NCBI GenBank assembly: GCA_027449545.1
Contig: DAIDLI010000007.1
Span: 1-37,479, forward strand
Direction of reading: 5' to 3'
DNA from: Acidobacteriaceae bacterium
GTDB lineage: Bacteria; Acidobacteriota; Terriglobia; Terriglobales; Acidobacteriaceae
DNA length: 37,479 bases
A model generated the notes under the pieces. That model did no database searches and was not told the DNA's origin. It saw nothing but the letters and a program-made list of their open reading frames with translations. Numbering within the stretch: position 1 is the first letter of the stretch; each line of letters begins with the position of its first letter. The position numbers were made by a program, and so were the translations under genes. Of this stretch, positions 24,521 to 31,869 are shown in pieces.

Positions 24521-24571
24521 GTTCTACCTTCCGTGTCCCAGACTCCGCCGCGCGGAATCATTTCTGTTGTT

Positions 24572-25786
24572 TCAGCCAAACAGGCTGAAGCCTTTCTTCT
24601 TTTCCGGCGTCTTGTCCGCCTGCTCACCGTGCACGGCTTCAGCCATCTTGCGAATGGTCTTCGCAACCGCGGAGTCGCCCAGCGCCAGCGGTTCGGCATT
24701 GATCTGCATTTTGCGCAGCAGGGCGTGATCGCTGGGAATCTTCCACTGCGCGGGCCGCGTCAGCGCCTTGGTGATCTGCTCTTCTGAGACACCCAGCAGC
24801 TTGGAGTCGAACCGGTTCAGCACGATCTCAAGACGGGTGCTCTCCTCGATAAACACCTGGCTGATGAGCCGGTTGGAGTTGCGCAACTCGGGGATGCCTG
24901 CTTGGGTGACAAGATAGATCGCGGTGGCATCCTGAAAGAGCACCGATCCCGCCGGGTTGGCACGGGAACCGAGGTCCACCACGACGTTGTCGAACTCCAA
25001 GCGCGCCACCGAAATCAGCTTTTCGATCGCTTCGGGTTCCGGCTCGAAGTAGGGGAATCGTCCAGGCGCCGAAAGCACACTCACCCCTGAACTGTGCTTA
25101 GCCAGTAGAGAATTCAGAAACGATCCGTCCAGCCGGTCTGCGGCTTCGAGGGCATTGACGGTCGAGAACTCGGAAACGATCCCCAGATTCAGGGCCGCGT
25201 CCCCCAGGGGCAGATCCAGATCGATCAGCAGCGTCTTCTGGCCCGGGTTCTGCGCCAGTGCAACAGCGAAGTTGCACGCTACGGAGGTAACGCCGACGCC
25301 GCCCTTGGCGCCCAGGAAGACCAGCATCTTGCCGGCGCGATTGGCCTTGGCCGCAGCAGCAGGCCGCCGCGCCGCTGCCCGCGACAGCGCCTCAATCACC
25401 AGGCGCTCGTCGAACGGCACGGTGAGAAACTCGCGCGCTCCGGCACGCATGCAGCGCATCAGGGCCTGCGGATCGGTATGGCCCGAGTAGACCATCACCG
25501 TCGATTTGCCGAACCCGCAGATTCTCTCGACCAGTTGCAGCGCCGCTTCGGGTTCGCTGTCCAGGTCCACGAGCACCGCATCGAATTCTTCGTCGAGTTT
25601 GCGGGCCAAATCCTCCTCGGCCTCTGAATAAGCGGAGAACTGCCGGATGCCGCCCGCGGCGAAGTTGCGCAGCGCTAGGGCCGCCTCGGATCGGCGTTCA
25701 TGGTTCGGGCCGATGAGGGCGATTGACAACGCTGCTGCCGCCAGCGCCTCTGATTCGGGCGTAATCAAATAAGGAGCTGCCGTCAT
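24572..25786 (-). CDS. tadZ: Tad localisation ATPase TadZ/CpaE
   Basis: 404 residues. Residues 20-140 form a receiver-like domain (SIALIGPNHERRSEAALALR, DAVLVDLDSEP, STVMVYSGHTDPQALMRCMR, AGAREFLTVPF). Residues 150-390 are a MinD/ParA-type ATPase with deviant Walker A KGGVGVTS (161-168) and LLIDLDLPLGDAALNLG. TadZ marks the cell site where the Tad machine assembles. The preferred start, ATG 25786, has AGGAG only 2 nt away, so it could be elsewhere; the open frame extends to 25933 without family-like sequence. tadV ends 97 bp upstream. Confidence 0.93.
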   Translation of the reverse strand: MTAAPYLITPESEALAAAALSIALIGPNHERRSEAALALRNFAAGGIRQFSAYSEAEEDLARKLDEEFDAVLVDLDSEPEAALQLVERICGFGKSTVMVYSGHTDPQALMRCMRAGAREFLTVPFDERLVIEALSRAAARRPAAAAKANRAGKMLVFLGAKGGVGVTSVACNFAVALAQNPGQKTLLIDLDLPLGDAALNLGIVSEFSTVNALEAADRLDGSFLNSLLAKHSSGVSVLSAPGRFPYFEPEPEAIEKLISVARLEFDNVVVDLGSRANPAGSVLFQDATAIYLVTQAGIPELRNSNRLISQVFIEESTRLEIVLNRFDSKLLGVSEEQITKALTRPAQWKIPSDHALLRKMQINAEPLALGDSAVAKTIRKMAEAVHGEQADKTPEKKKGFSLFG

Positions 25787-25883
25787 GTCTCCTGTTCCGT
25801 GGCTTGCTAGCCTGCTATGCCTTCCCGCGTGATGACGCTCCGGCCTGAAAAACATTCGCGCGCTTGACATAGCTCCTCCGCAG

Positions 25884-26399
25884 TTATCGGGCAAAGAAAG
25901 AAAGCAGTGTTCCAATTGCGATCGCCGGAGCATAGGGCATTTTGCGCTGGAGCACGCTGCCCGCTTCCGACGGCTGAGCGGAATCTCTGTTCCGCCTCGT
26001 CCGGCCCAGGAACAGGTCCCCGGTCCCCTTCATCAGTTCCCCGAAGAATCCCCCCCACACCGCCCAACCCACGGCCATCAGTCCACCCACCAGCGCGGTG
26101 AAGATGAGCGCCAGAAAGAGCTGTTGCGGACCAATCCAGGCCCCGATGGCGGCGCACAGCTTCACATCGCCGGCCCCCATGCCCCCCATGAGAAAGAGCG
26201 CGCCAAACAGAATCAGGCCCAATCCCACTCCCTCCGCGCTTTGCACCGCTCCATGCCAGCCGTGCAGGAACACGGAGACGGCAATCCCCGCAGCCAGAAA
26301 CGGAAGCACCAGCCAGTTGGGGATCCGCCGGCTGCGCAAGTCGGTTGCCGTCGCAGCCATCACCACGATCAACGTCGGCCACCAGGCAAACGAGTGCAT
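25884..26399 (-). CDS. tadV: Prepilin peptidase TadV/CpaA
   Basis: 171 residues, an inner-membrane aspartyl protease of the A24 family that cleaves Flp and TadE-type leaders. Both catalytic Asp residues are present: Asp20 in TATDLRSRRIPN and Asp78 in GGMGAGDVKL (GxGD). It lacks the methylase domain of PilD, as usual for TadV. ATG 26399 has GGGAG 8 nt upstream, while the open frame upstream to 26678 is unlike the family. It is the first gene of the tadV-Z-A-B-C block. A possible sigma-54 promoter lies about 46-61 bp before the start. Confidence 0.93.
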   Translation of the reverse strand: MHSFAWWPTLIVVMAATATDLRSRRIPNWLVLPFLAAGIAVSVFLHGWHGAVQSAEGVGLGLILFGALFLMGGMGAGDVKLCAAIGAWIGPQQLFLALIFTALVGGLMAVGWAVWGGFFGELMKGTGDLFLGRTRRNRDSAQPSEAGSVLQRKMPYAPAIAIGTLLSFFAR

Positions 26400-26444
26400 C
26401 GACAGATCTCCCTTCCCCCTGACACGCAGAGATACCTGGAGAAA

Positions 26445-26460
26445 TGCAATCGGCCAACCA
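26445..26460 (-). promoter_or_regulatory. Possible sigma-54 promoter of tadV
   Basis: On the minus strand TGGTTGGCCGATTGCA has the invariant GG-N10-GC spacing. The -12 element TTGCA is perfect and the -24 element starts TGG, but the following CAC is replaced by TTG. A transcript start near 26434 would give a 35-nt leader. It is weaker than the flp site. Confidence 0.4.
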
Positions 26461-26517
26461 AAGTACGCGCCCTTCAGATCCCCGTGATTCAGTGGTTTAG
26501 AGGAAGGCGTCACCCCA

Positions 26518-26572
26518 GGTGTACACGGCTGTTTACGGTTGGCGCACCGGGGTGGAGCAGAGGGTACACACC
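26518..26572. promoter_or_regulatory. Candidate activator-binding words upstream of tadV
   Basis: GGTGTACACGGC (26518-26529) differs from the two flp-upstream words by only two or three bases. CTGTTTACGG (26529-26538) and GGTACACACC (26563-26572) are related sequences on the other strand. They lie 58-112 bp upstream of the possible tadV -24 element. Supported by word similarity only. Confidence 0.3.
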
Positions 26573-27129
26573 TTTGTGGAGCGAAGAAACAAAGAACAAA
26601 TTTGCTTCTTCCGTATCCGCTGTCCTCTGTTGCGCGACTCTCCCCGGCGATTCCGCTGCCTCGCCACTGACAGCTCAAAATGGGAGACTTGCAGCCCGAT
26701 CGCTGCGCCCTCCCGGCCCCTTGGAGGCGGCTGGGCGGCGAGATACGAGGAAGATCAACGTACCAGAGTGGTAACGGGACAAAGGTTGCCTCGACTGTAC
26801 TTTGGTAATGTAGACCGCATTACTGATGGGCAGTATCGTAACTTCATCAACACACAGAAGCACTGCCGCCCGTATTCACGGGGTGACAATGATTCTCCTC
26901 TCTCTACTTTGTGCGATGGGAGGAGATCAGAGAAAAGCGAGAAAGTAAATGGGCCATCGGGTTTGCCTGTCCGGGTAAGCAGAGGAGCTGTATTGCTTGC
27001 TCCGGGATCCAAACCAGCATCTCGCGGCTCTGTGGATGAAGAAGTTGTACGTTTTTAGCACGCAATGGAAATACGCTGACCGCAGTCATGGTGGACGAAT
27101 CTTCATCCGGTTGCTGCGGAAAAAATTGA

Positions 27130-27143
27130 GAGAGGACACTCTC
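27130..27143 (+). other. Small hairpin overlapping the activator ribosome site
   Basis: GAGAG-GACA-CTCTC is a perfect 5-bp inverted repeat. The left arm contains the only Shine-Dalgarno-like bases (GAGAGG) before ATG 27148, so folding could reduce translation of the activator. Confidence 0.3.
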
Positions 27144-27147
27144 CCCA

Positions 27148-28566
27148 ATGATCACCATTGGACTTTATTCAGAAGATCGAACCTTGCATCCACTGCTTTC
27201 TTCTGCCTTGGGAACGGACTTCAGGCTTCTGCTGGAATCAACCAGCGAAGACATGGACGCGCTGGTGGCAGCCGGTAATTGCGACGTCCTGATCCTTGAT
27301 CTCTATGCGCGACAGGATTCTCTGCGCGAGCGCATTGTGGCCGCGCAAAGGCTGATGGCCGCCAATGTGCCGGCTATCATCATGGCCGACGACAGCCTGC
27401 GCTCGACCGCCTTCGAGATGGTCCGTGCCGGAGCCTTTGCCTATTGCCGGCGTCCGCCGTCCATCCGCGATCTGAAAACACTGTTGAGCCGTGCCTGCGA
27501 AACCACTTCTATGAAGCGTCAGCCCAGGGCTCCAGAGTCCCGCATTCCAGACACGAGTTGCTGCGATCGCATCATTGGCTCGAGCCCGCAGATGCGGCGC
27601 GTTTACCAGCTCGTCCGCAGCGTGACGAACCTCAATGCCGCGGTGCTGGTCACCGGCGAAAGCGGCACCGGCAAGGAATTGATCGCGCGCGCCATTCACA
27701 ATCTGGGTTCGCGGGCCAACAAGCCCTTTGTCGCGGTCTCCTGCGGCGCCATTCCGGAAACGCTGATCGAAGCCGAACTCTTCGGCCACGAAAAGGGCGC
27801 GTTCACCGGCACCGTCGGCGCGCGTGAAGGTTTCTTCGAGCAGGCCGGCGACGGCACCCTGTTCCTCGACGAAATTGGCGATCTCAGCCTCTTCACCCAG
27901 GTCAAGCTGCTGCGCGTCCTGCAGCAGATGGAGTTCTGCCGGCTCGGATCGAGCAAGCTGATCCCCCTGCGGGCCCGGCTGATCTTTGCCACCCATCAGG
28001 ACCTGGCCAAGCTGGTGGCCGAGGGCAAGTTCCGTCAGGACCTCTATTACCGCATCAACGTGATGCGCATCGAGTCGCCGGCGCTGGCGGAGCGCTCCGA
28101 AGATATTTCCACCATCGCCAATCACTTCCTTCGCCACTACTCGCATGTCTTCCAGAAGCCCATGGAAGCCATCGAGCCCGATGCTGTGGAGATGCTCCAG
28201 AACTACTCGTGGCCGGGCAATGTGCGCGAGCTGGAAAACGTAATGCAGCGCGCCATCATCCTTGCCCCCGGCAATACCGTGCGCTGCCAGGATCTGAGCC
28301 TGAGCGTACCGGAGGAGGAGGCCGTCGCGGTCTTCGAAGATGTGGTGAACATCGGCGACTACCAGGCTTCCAGCACCTTCGAGCGCCAGCTTCAGGATTA
28401 CAAGGTGCGTCTGGCCGTCTCTGCCGTACGCGAGAATAACGGAAACAAGACCGTTGCTGCGCGACGGCTGGGCATCTCACGCGCATATCTGCACCGTCTT
28501 ATCCGGCTTTCCGAAACCAGCTCCGCGCTGATCGAGCAAAGCCTGAGCCAAACCGCAACCGCATAG
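27148..28566 (+). CDS. Sigma-54-dependent transcriptional activator (NtrC type) with degenerate receiver
   Basis: 472 residues. Residues 1-115 are receiver-like, with Glu9-Asp10 and Asp51 (VLILDLYAR) as acidic-pocket and phospho-acceptor candidates. The usual Thr/Ser after strand 4 appears to be Ala80 (IIMAD), and the Lys of the KP motif is Arg (YCRRPPS). Residues 140-380 are the AAA+ domain: Walker A GESGTGKE (170-177), sigma-54 loop GAFTGT (217-222; usually GAFTGA), Walker [11 protein letters not shown] and arginine-finger region [11 protein letters not shown] Fis-type helix-turn-helix occupies residues 430-453 ([19 protein letters not shown]). It probably activates the sigma-54 promoters of flp and perhaps tadV. 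No sensor kinase is adjacent. Confidence 0.93.
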   Translation: MITIGLYSEDRTLHPLLSSALGTDFRLLLESTSEDMDALVAAGNCDVLILDLYARQDSLRERIVAAQRLMAANVPAIIMADDSLRSTAFEMVRAGAFAYCRRPPSIRDLKTLLSRACETTSMKRQPRAPESRIPDTSCCDRIIGSSPQMRRVYQLVRSVTNLNAAVLVTGESGTGKELIARAIHNLGSRANKPFVAVSCGAIPETLIEAELFGHEKGAFTGTVGAREGFFEQAGDGTLFLDEIGDLSLFTQVKLLRVLQQMEFCRLGSSKLIPLRARLIFATHQDLAKLVAEGKFRQDLYYRINVMRIESPALAERSEDISTIANHFLRHYSHVFQKPMEAIEPDAVEMLQNYSWPGNVRELENVMQRAIILAPGNTVRCQDLSLSVPEEEAVAVFEDVVNIGDYQASSTFERQLQDYKVRLAVSAVRENNGNKTVAARRLGISRAYLHRLIRLSETSSALIEQSLSQTATA

Positions 28567-28588
28567 CGCAACCATCGGCACGAAGAGA

Positions 28589-28626
28589 ATGCCTGGGGCA
28601 CGAGTCCCCCGGGCATTTTTCTTTTC
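28589..28626 (+). terminator. Rho-independent terminator of the activator gene
   Basis: ATGCCTGGGG (28589-28598) pairs with CCCCGGGCAT (28607-28616) with one T-G pair and an 8-nt loop, followed by TTTTTCTTTT. It lies 22 bp after the stop codon and separates the Tad island from the nitrite reductase gene. Confidence 0.88.
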
Positions 28627-28659
28627 CGGCTGCGTCTCCCCGGTCGAATTATCCGCTCC

Positions 28660-28675
28660 AGTGACTTAAGTCCCT
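28660..28675. promoter_or_regulatory. Fnr/Dnr-like palindrome upstream of nitrite reductase
   Basis: AGTGAC-TTAA-GTCCCT contains the perfect 10-bp palindrome GACTTAAGTC and TGA-N6-TCC, close to the TGA-N6-TCA core of Crp/Fnr-family boxes. It aligns with the palindrome at 273-288 at 12 of 16 positions. It lies 105 bp before the nirK-like start, a normal position for an activator of a denitrification gene. Confidence 0.45.
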
Positions 28676-28779
28676 GAACTCCCCTCCAGCCCCTCCTATC
28701 TTTAGCTCAGCAATCATCCAGAGTTATCCGGCGTGATGCAGCGCTGGCGTCCTCGCGCTGACGCCGGGAGGAGGGCTCC

Positions 28780-30606
28780 ATGACTTTCAGAGATTTTCGG
28801 AAGGTAGCAACACTGCTTCCCACATTTGCGATGCTGGCCCTGACGTGGCTCTTCGGGGCAGGCAGCAAATCCGTGTTGGCCGAGAGCCAGAGCGCCAGCA
28901 GCGGCGCTAAAGCTGCTGATATCGTTCGCGACCCAGCCGATCTGCCGGGACCGATCGGCAATCGCGCACCCGCAGTGGTGCGGGTCGCGCTCACGACCAA
29001 GGAACTGGTAGGCGTCCTCGATCCCGCCAGCGGCACGACTTACCGCTACTGGACCTTCGACGGCAAAGTGCCCGGGCCGTTCATTCGCGTTCGCCAGGGA
29101 GACACAGTTGAGATCACGCTCAAGAATCCCAGCGACAGCCAGATGGTCCACTCGATCGACTTGCATGCGGCCATCGGGCCGGGCGGCGGCGCGGCCCTGA
29201 CCCAGGTTCCGCCGGGCCAGTCCAGGACCCTCACCTTCCAGGCCAATCATCCGGGGCTCTTCGTCTATCACTGCGGCAGCCCCATGATCGCAGAGCACAT
29301 CGCCAACGGCATGTACGGCATGATTCTCGTGGAGCCGCCGGGCGGACTGCCCCGCGTGGATCACGAGTACTACCTGATGCAGGGCGAACTTTATACGACC
29401 GCTCCCAAAGGCAAAGCTGGGCTACAGCAGTTCAGTCCCGCGAATCTGATGAGCGAAAACGCGCAGTACTACGTTTTCAACGGCGCAGTTGGCTCAATCA
29501 CCAAGGAATACCCGCTTCAGGCCAAAGAGGGCGAGACCGTTCGAATCTTCGCCGGCAATGCGGGGCCGAACGCCACAGCCTCTTTCCACATGGTGGGCGA
29601 GATCTTCACCCGTTACTACCAGTTCGGCAGCCTCGCTACGCCGCCCATGCAGGACATACAGACGGTGAGCGTGCCGCCCGGAGATGCAGCGATCTTTGAA
29701 CTCAACGCCAGAGTACCTGGACAGTTTGCTTTCATGGATCACGCCATCTCCAGAATGGAGAAGGGCGACGTGGCTTACCTGGAGGTGAGCGGAGCGCCCA
29801 ACACGGCCCTGATGCATGCGGGCCCGGCAGTGGCGGCTCCCGCCGAGCAGCAGATCAGCGGCGTCACGACAGCCGATCAGGATGAGATCGACCACATCAA
29901 GGAATCTTCCGCCAATCTTGCGGCACCAGCGATGGCGATGAACATGGCGCAGGAAATGCCCAGCGCTCCCCCGCCCTTCAGCCTGAAGACGCTCGGCGGA
30001 GTCATTGGCTGCCTGACAATTCAGCCCGACGGCAAGGTCCTGCTGAAGGTTTTTGATTCGCGGAAGGTATACCGGCTGGAGGCGCAGCCGATCCTGTTTA
30101 CCGAGAACGCCGGCCGCCTGGTTCACGTGACCGGCCACTTCGGCAGCGTTCTTCCCGTGGAAGACCCGCGCCTGCCCAGCTACGTGGTCGATACGGTGCA
30201 GACAGTCGAGCCCAACTGCTCCGCCAGGACAACGCTCGCCGACGTGGAGAAGGCCCTGGCTCCGCCCCCGGCACCGGTTGGAGCAGTGGTCGTGATGGGC
30301 GAAATGTCGTTCAATCCCTCCACCGTCACCATCAATCAGGGCGAACAGGTGATTTGGAAGAACTCCTCCTCGTACTTTCACAACGTGGTGGATGATCCCA
30401 CCCGGGCGCAGGTCAAAACGGACGTCAGTTCTCCTTCCGGCAGCACTCTGTTTGCCTCGGCGCTTCTCCAGCCGGGCACGAGCTTCTATCATGTCTTCGA
30501 CAAGCCGGGCGTCTATCACTACGTGTGCGTCGTGCATGAGGCTGGCGGAATGCGGGGCACTGTAATTGTGAAGCCATCGCCGCTGATGGCCTCCAGCAAG
30601 AAGTGA
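28780..30606 (+). CDS. nirK: Copper-containing nitrite reductase fused to a C-terminal cupredoxin
   Basis: 608 residues, exported (helix TLLPTFAMLALTWLFGAG, cut near residue 34). Residues 60-340 are the two cupredoxin domains of NirK, which reduces nitrite to nitric oxide in the periplasm. Ligands are complete: type 1 copper His124, Cys165, His173, Met178; type 2 copper His129, His164, His321. Catalytic Asp127 (HSIDLH) and His270 (SFHMVGE) are present. Residues 400-480 form a small beta domain (GGVIGCLTIQPDGKVLLKVF, GRLVHVTGHFG) that I link only loosely to DUF5818-type sequences. Residues 500-598 are a plastocyanin-like domain with His534, Cys583, His586, Met591, a likely built-in electron donor. 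GGAGGAGGG precedes ATG 28780 by 7 nt. Confidence 0.9.
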   Translation: MTFRDFRKVATLLPTFAMLALTWLFGAGSKSVLAESQSASSGAKAADIVRDPADLPGPIGNRAPAVVRVALTTKELVGVLDPASGTTYRYWTFDGKVPGPFIRVRQGDTVEITLKNPSDSQMVHSIDLHAAIGPGGGAALTQVPPGQSRTLTFQANHPGLFVYHCGSPMIAEHIANGMYGMILVEPPGGLPRVDHEYYLMQGELYTTAPKGKAGLQQFSPANLMSENAQYYVFNGAVGSITKEYPLQAKEGETVRIFAGNAGPNATASFHMVGEIFTRYYQFGSLATPPMQDIQTVSVPPGDAAIFELNARVPGQFAFMDHAISRMEKGDVAYLEVSGAPNTALMHAGPAVAAPAEQQISGVTTADQDEIDHIKESSANLAAPAMAMNMAQEMPSAPPPFSLKTLGGVIGCLTIQPDGKVLLKVFDSRKVYRLEAQPILFTENAGRLVHVTGHFGSVLPVEDPRLPSYVVDTVQTVEPNCSARTTLADVEKALAPPPAPVGAVVVMGEMSFNPSTVTINQGEQVIWKNSSSYFHNVVDDPTRAQVKTDVSSPSGSTLFASALLQPGTSFYHVFDKPGVYHYVCVVHEAGGMRGTVIVKPSPLMASSKK

Positions 30607-30636
30607 GCGAAAGCGGCAATCGTCAACTGCGAAACA

Positions 30637-30676
30637 GACGACCACCGCCACAAGAACTTCCACGGCGGTGGTCGTC
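30637..30676. terminator. Strong hairpin between convergent genes
   Basis: GACGACCACCGCC (30637-30649) and GGCGGTGGTCGTC (30664-30676) are a perfect 13-bp inverted repeat with a 14-nt loop. It lies 30 bp after the nirK stop and about 115 bp after the stop of the convergent gene at 30793. It probably acts in both directions, although neither side has a good U-run. Confidence 0.55.
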
Positions 30677-30792
30677 ATTCCAATTCGCTTGGTTCTGACG
30701 GCGTGGTTCTGGAGACCTGCGCGACAGCAGCTCAGGAAACCGGCGTCCCCCAATCCAGCATCGGCGGCAGAAGGAGATTGCTGGAAGACAGC

Positions 30793-31710
30793 CTAGGTGT
30801 GGCGATTGTAGGGGGCGGGACCGGTCATGACCATGCCGCTCTTCTGCCGGCCGTGGATGTACCAGCAGAACCAGCCGCTCTCGTGGGCGGGGGCTTGATC
30901 GGGCGTGGTCAGGTCGCAATAGACCACATTCCCATAGAGGAAGATCTTCTCCTCCCATTTTTCAATGCGCTCCATCCGCTCGGCAGTCTCGCAGACCCGC
31001 TTTACGTCCATGCGGCTGAACGAGGCGATCTCGGCCGTTTCGCCGGGCAGCAGAATCATGGGATCGGCGGGCGCAACGGGAGCATCTTTGTAGGAGGGTG
31101 CGGCCGGCAAATGAGCTTCGTCCACGGTGACTGCCACCTGCTCCACGAGCGATAGAATCCGGGCCGGGCTGCGGCCGCGATTGGTGGCCACAACGGCAAA
31201 GCCGTTCTCGATGTCTTGGGCAGGGCGTACACTCATCAGGATCCAGGGCCGCTCCGCGCGAACGATGGACTGCACCTGATCGAACACGGCGCTGGCGTTT
31301 CGGGCCGCGGCCTCGGCGGCGTCTTCGCTGGCCTGCGCCTGACGCTCGATCTTGCGCAGCAGCGAAATGCCCATCATGATCCCGATGTAGGCAAACACCA
31401 CCAGCAGCAGGTTGGCACCCCAGCTCACCCGCTGCTGCCAGGTCCAGGGAGCGGGCGCGGGCGCCGGGGTGGCGATCGTGATGTGCTGCGGCTGGAGTTG
31501 GCTTCCGCCGCTTTCGCCGTCCCCAGGGTTGGGAGAAGCCGCGGCCGGTGCGCTGCCTCCCGGAAGGCCCGTCGGGGCGCCCGGCGCGGGAACAACCTGA
31601 CCAGGAGGCTGTGGGGCAGGCGAAGCGCTGCCCGTCTGTGCAAAGAAGCTGGCACAAAAGGGCGCGACAAAGAGCAGCAAGGCCAGGAGCAGCGCCTTTT
31701 TCCGGATCAT
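30793..31710 (-). CDS. Membrane protein of unknown function
   Basis: 305 residues; I do not recognise a named family. A signal peptide or first helix (ALLLALLLFVAPFCASFFAQ) is followed by a 60-residue Pro/Ala/Gly-rich linker. A helix then follows at about residues 98-118 (GANLLLVVFAYIGIMMGISL), and then an Ala-rich coiled segment (RQAQASEDAAEAAARNASAV). The C-terminal 150 residues are a beta-rich domain (AERPWILMSVRPAQDIENGF, ATNRGRSPARILSLVEQVAV, FLYGNVVYCDL). Similar AERPW...NxGxSPA modules occur in uncharacterised soil-bacterial membrane proteins. It is convergent with nirK and divergent from the beta-propeller gene, so context gives no function. Confidence 0.75.
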   Translation of the reverse strand: MIRKKALLLALLLFVAPFCASFFAQTGSASPAPQPPGQVVPAPGAPTGLPGGSAPAAASPNPGDGESGGSQLQPQHITIATPAPAPAPWTWQQRVSWGANLLLVVFAYIGIMMGISLLRKIERQAQASEDAAEAAARNASAVFDQVQSIVRAERPWILMSVRPAQDIENGFAVVATNRGRSPARILSLVEQVAVTVDEAHLPAAPSYKDAPVAPADPMILLPGETAEIASFSRMDVKRVCETAERMERIEKWEEKIFLYGNVVYCDLTTPDQAPAHESGWFCWYIHGRQKSGMVMTGPAPYNRHT

Positions 31711-31841
31711 GGCGCCACTCTACCACAGGGATCCGGAACGCACAGGTAACAAACCGGGAACCGCCCGGGTGCGCTCCGCTCCTGAGCCGCTAGCTTTTCC
31801 CGATTCCAGGAGTCCATGTTTTTGGAGAATTTCACTTTCTT

Positions 31842-31847
31842 TATAAT
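31842..31847 (+). promoter_or_regulatory. Sigma-70 type -10 element before the propeller gene
   Basis: A perfect TATAAT in an unusually AT-rich stretch (31825-31852) upstream of the gene at 31870. No good -35 is seen at 16-18 bp, only TTTTTGG-like sequence. The predicted transcript start near 31854 would leave a leader of about 16 nt containing the GGGGGA ribosome site. Confidence 0.5.
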
Positions 31848-31869
31848 TAAAGGCTACGGGGGAATATCT

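Larger units (their letters stand above)
26400..27147. other. Large divergent regulatory region of the Tad island
   Basis: Nearly 750 bases between tadV and the activator gene. It holds a sigma-54-like promoter (26445-26460), GGTGTACACGGC and related words (26518-26572), an inverted repeat TACCA-GAG-TGGTA (26761-26773) and a small hairpin just before the activator start. An open frame at 26519-27058 lacks a ribosome site and any recognisable protein feature, so I regard the region as non-coding. Confidence 0.5.

Noticed and set aside
22343-24787. 814-codon plus-strand open frame opposite tadB and tadA
   Set aside because: Antisense shadow of two unmistakable Tad genes; the His/Arg/Gln-rich sequence matches no family.
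26761-26773. TACCA-GAG-TGGTA inverted repeat as an operator
   Set aside because: Arms are only 5 bp and no second copy or known operator matches; noted in the region entry only.
26519-27058. 179-codon open frame in the tadV-activator intergenic region
   Set aside because: GTG start without ribosome site and no domain or membrane features; it covers sites that look regulatory.
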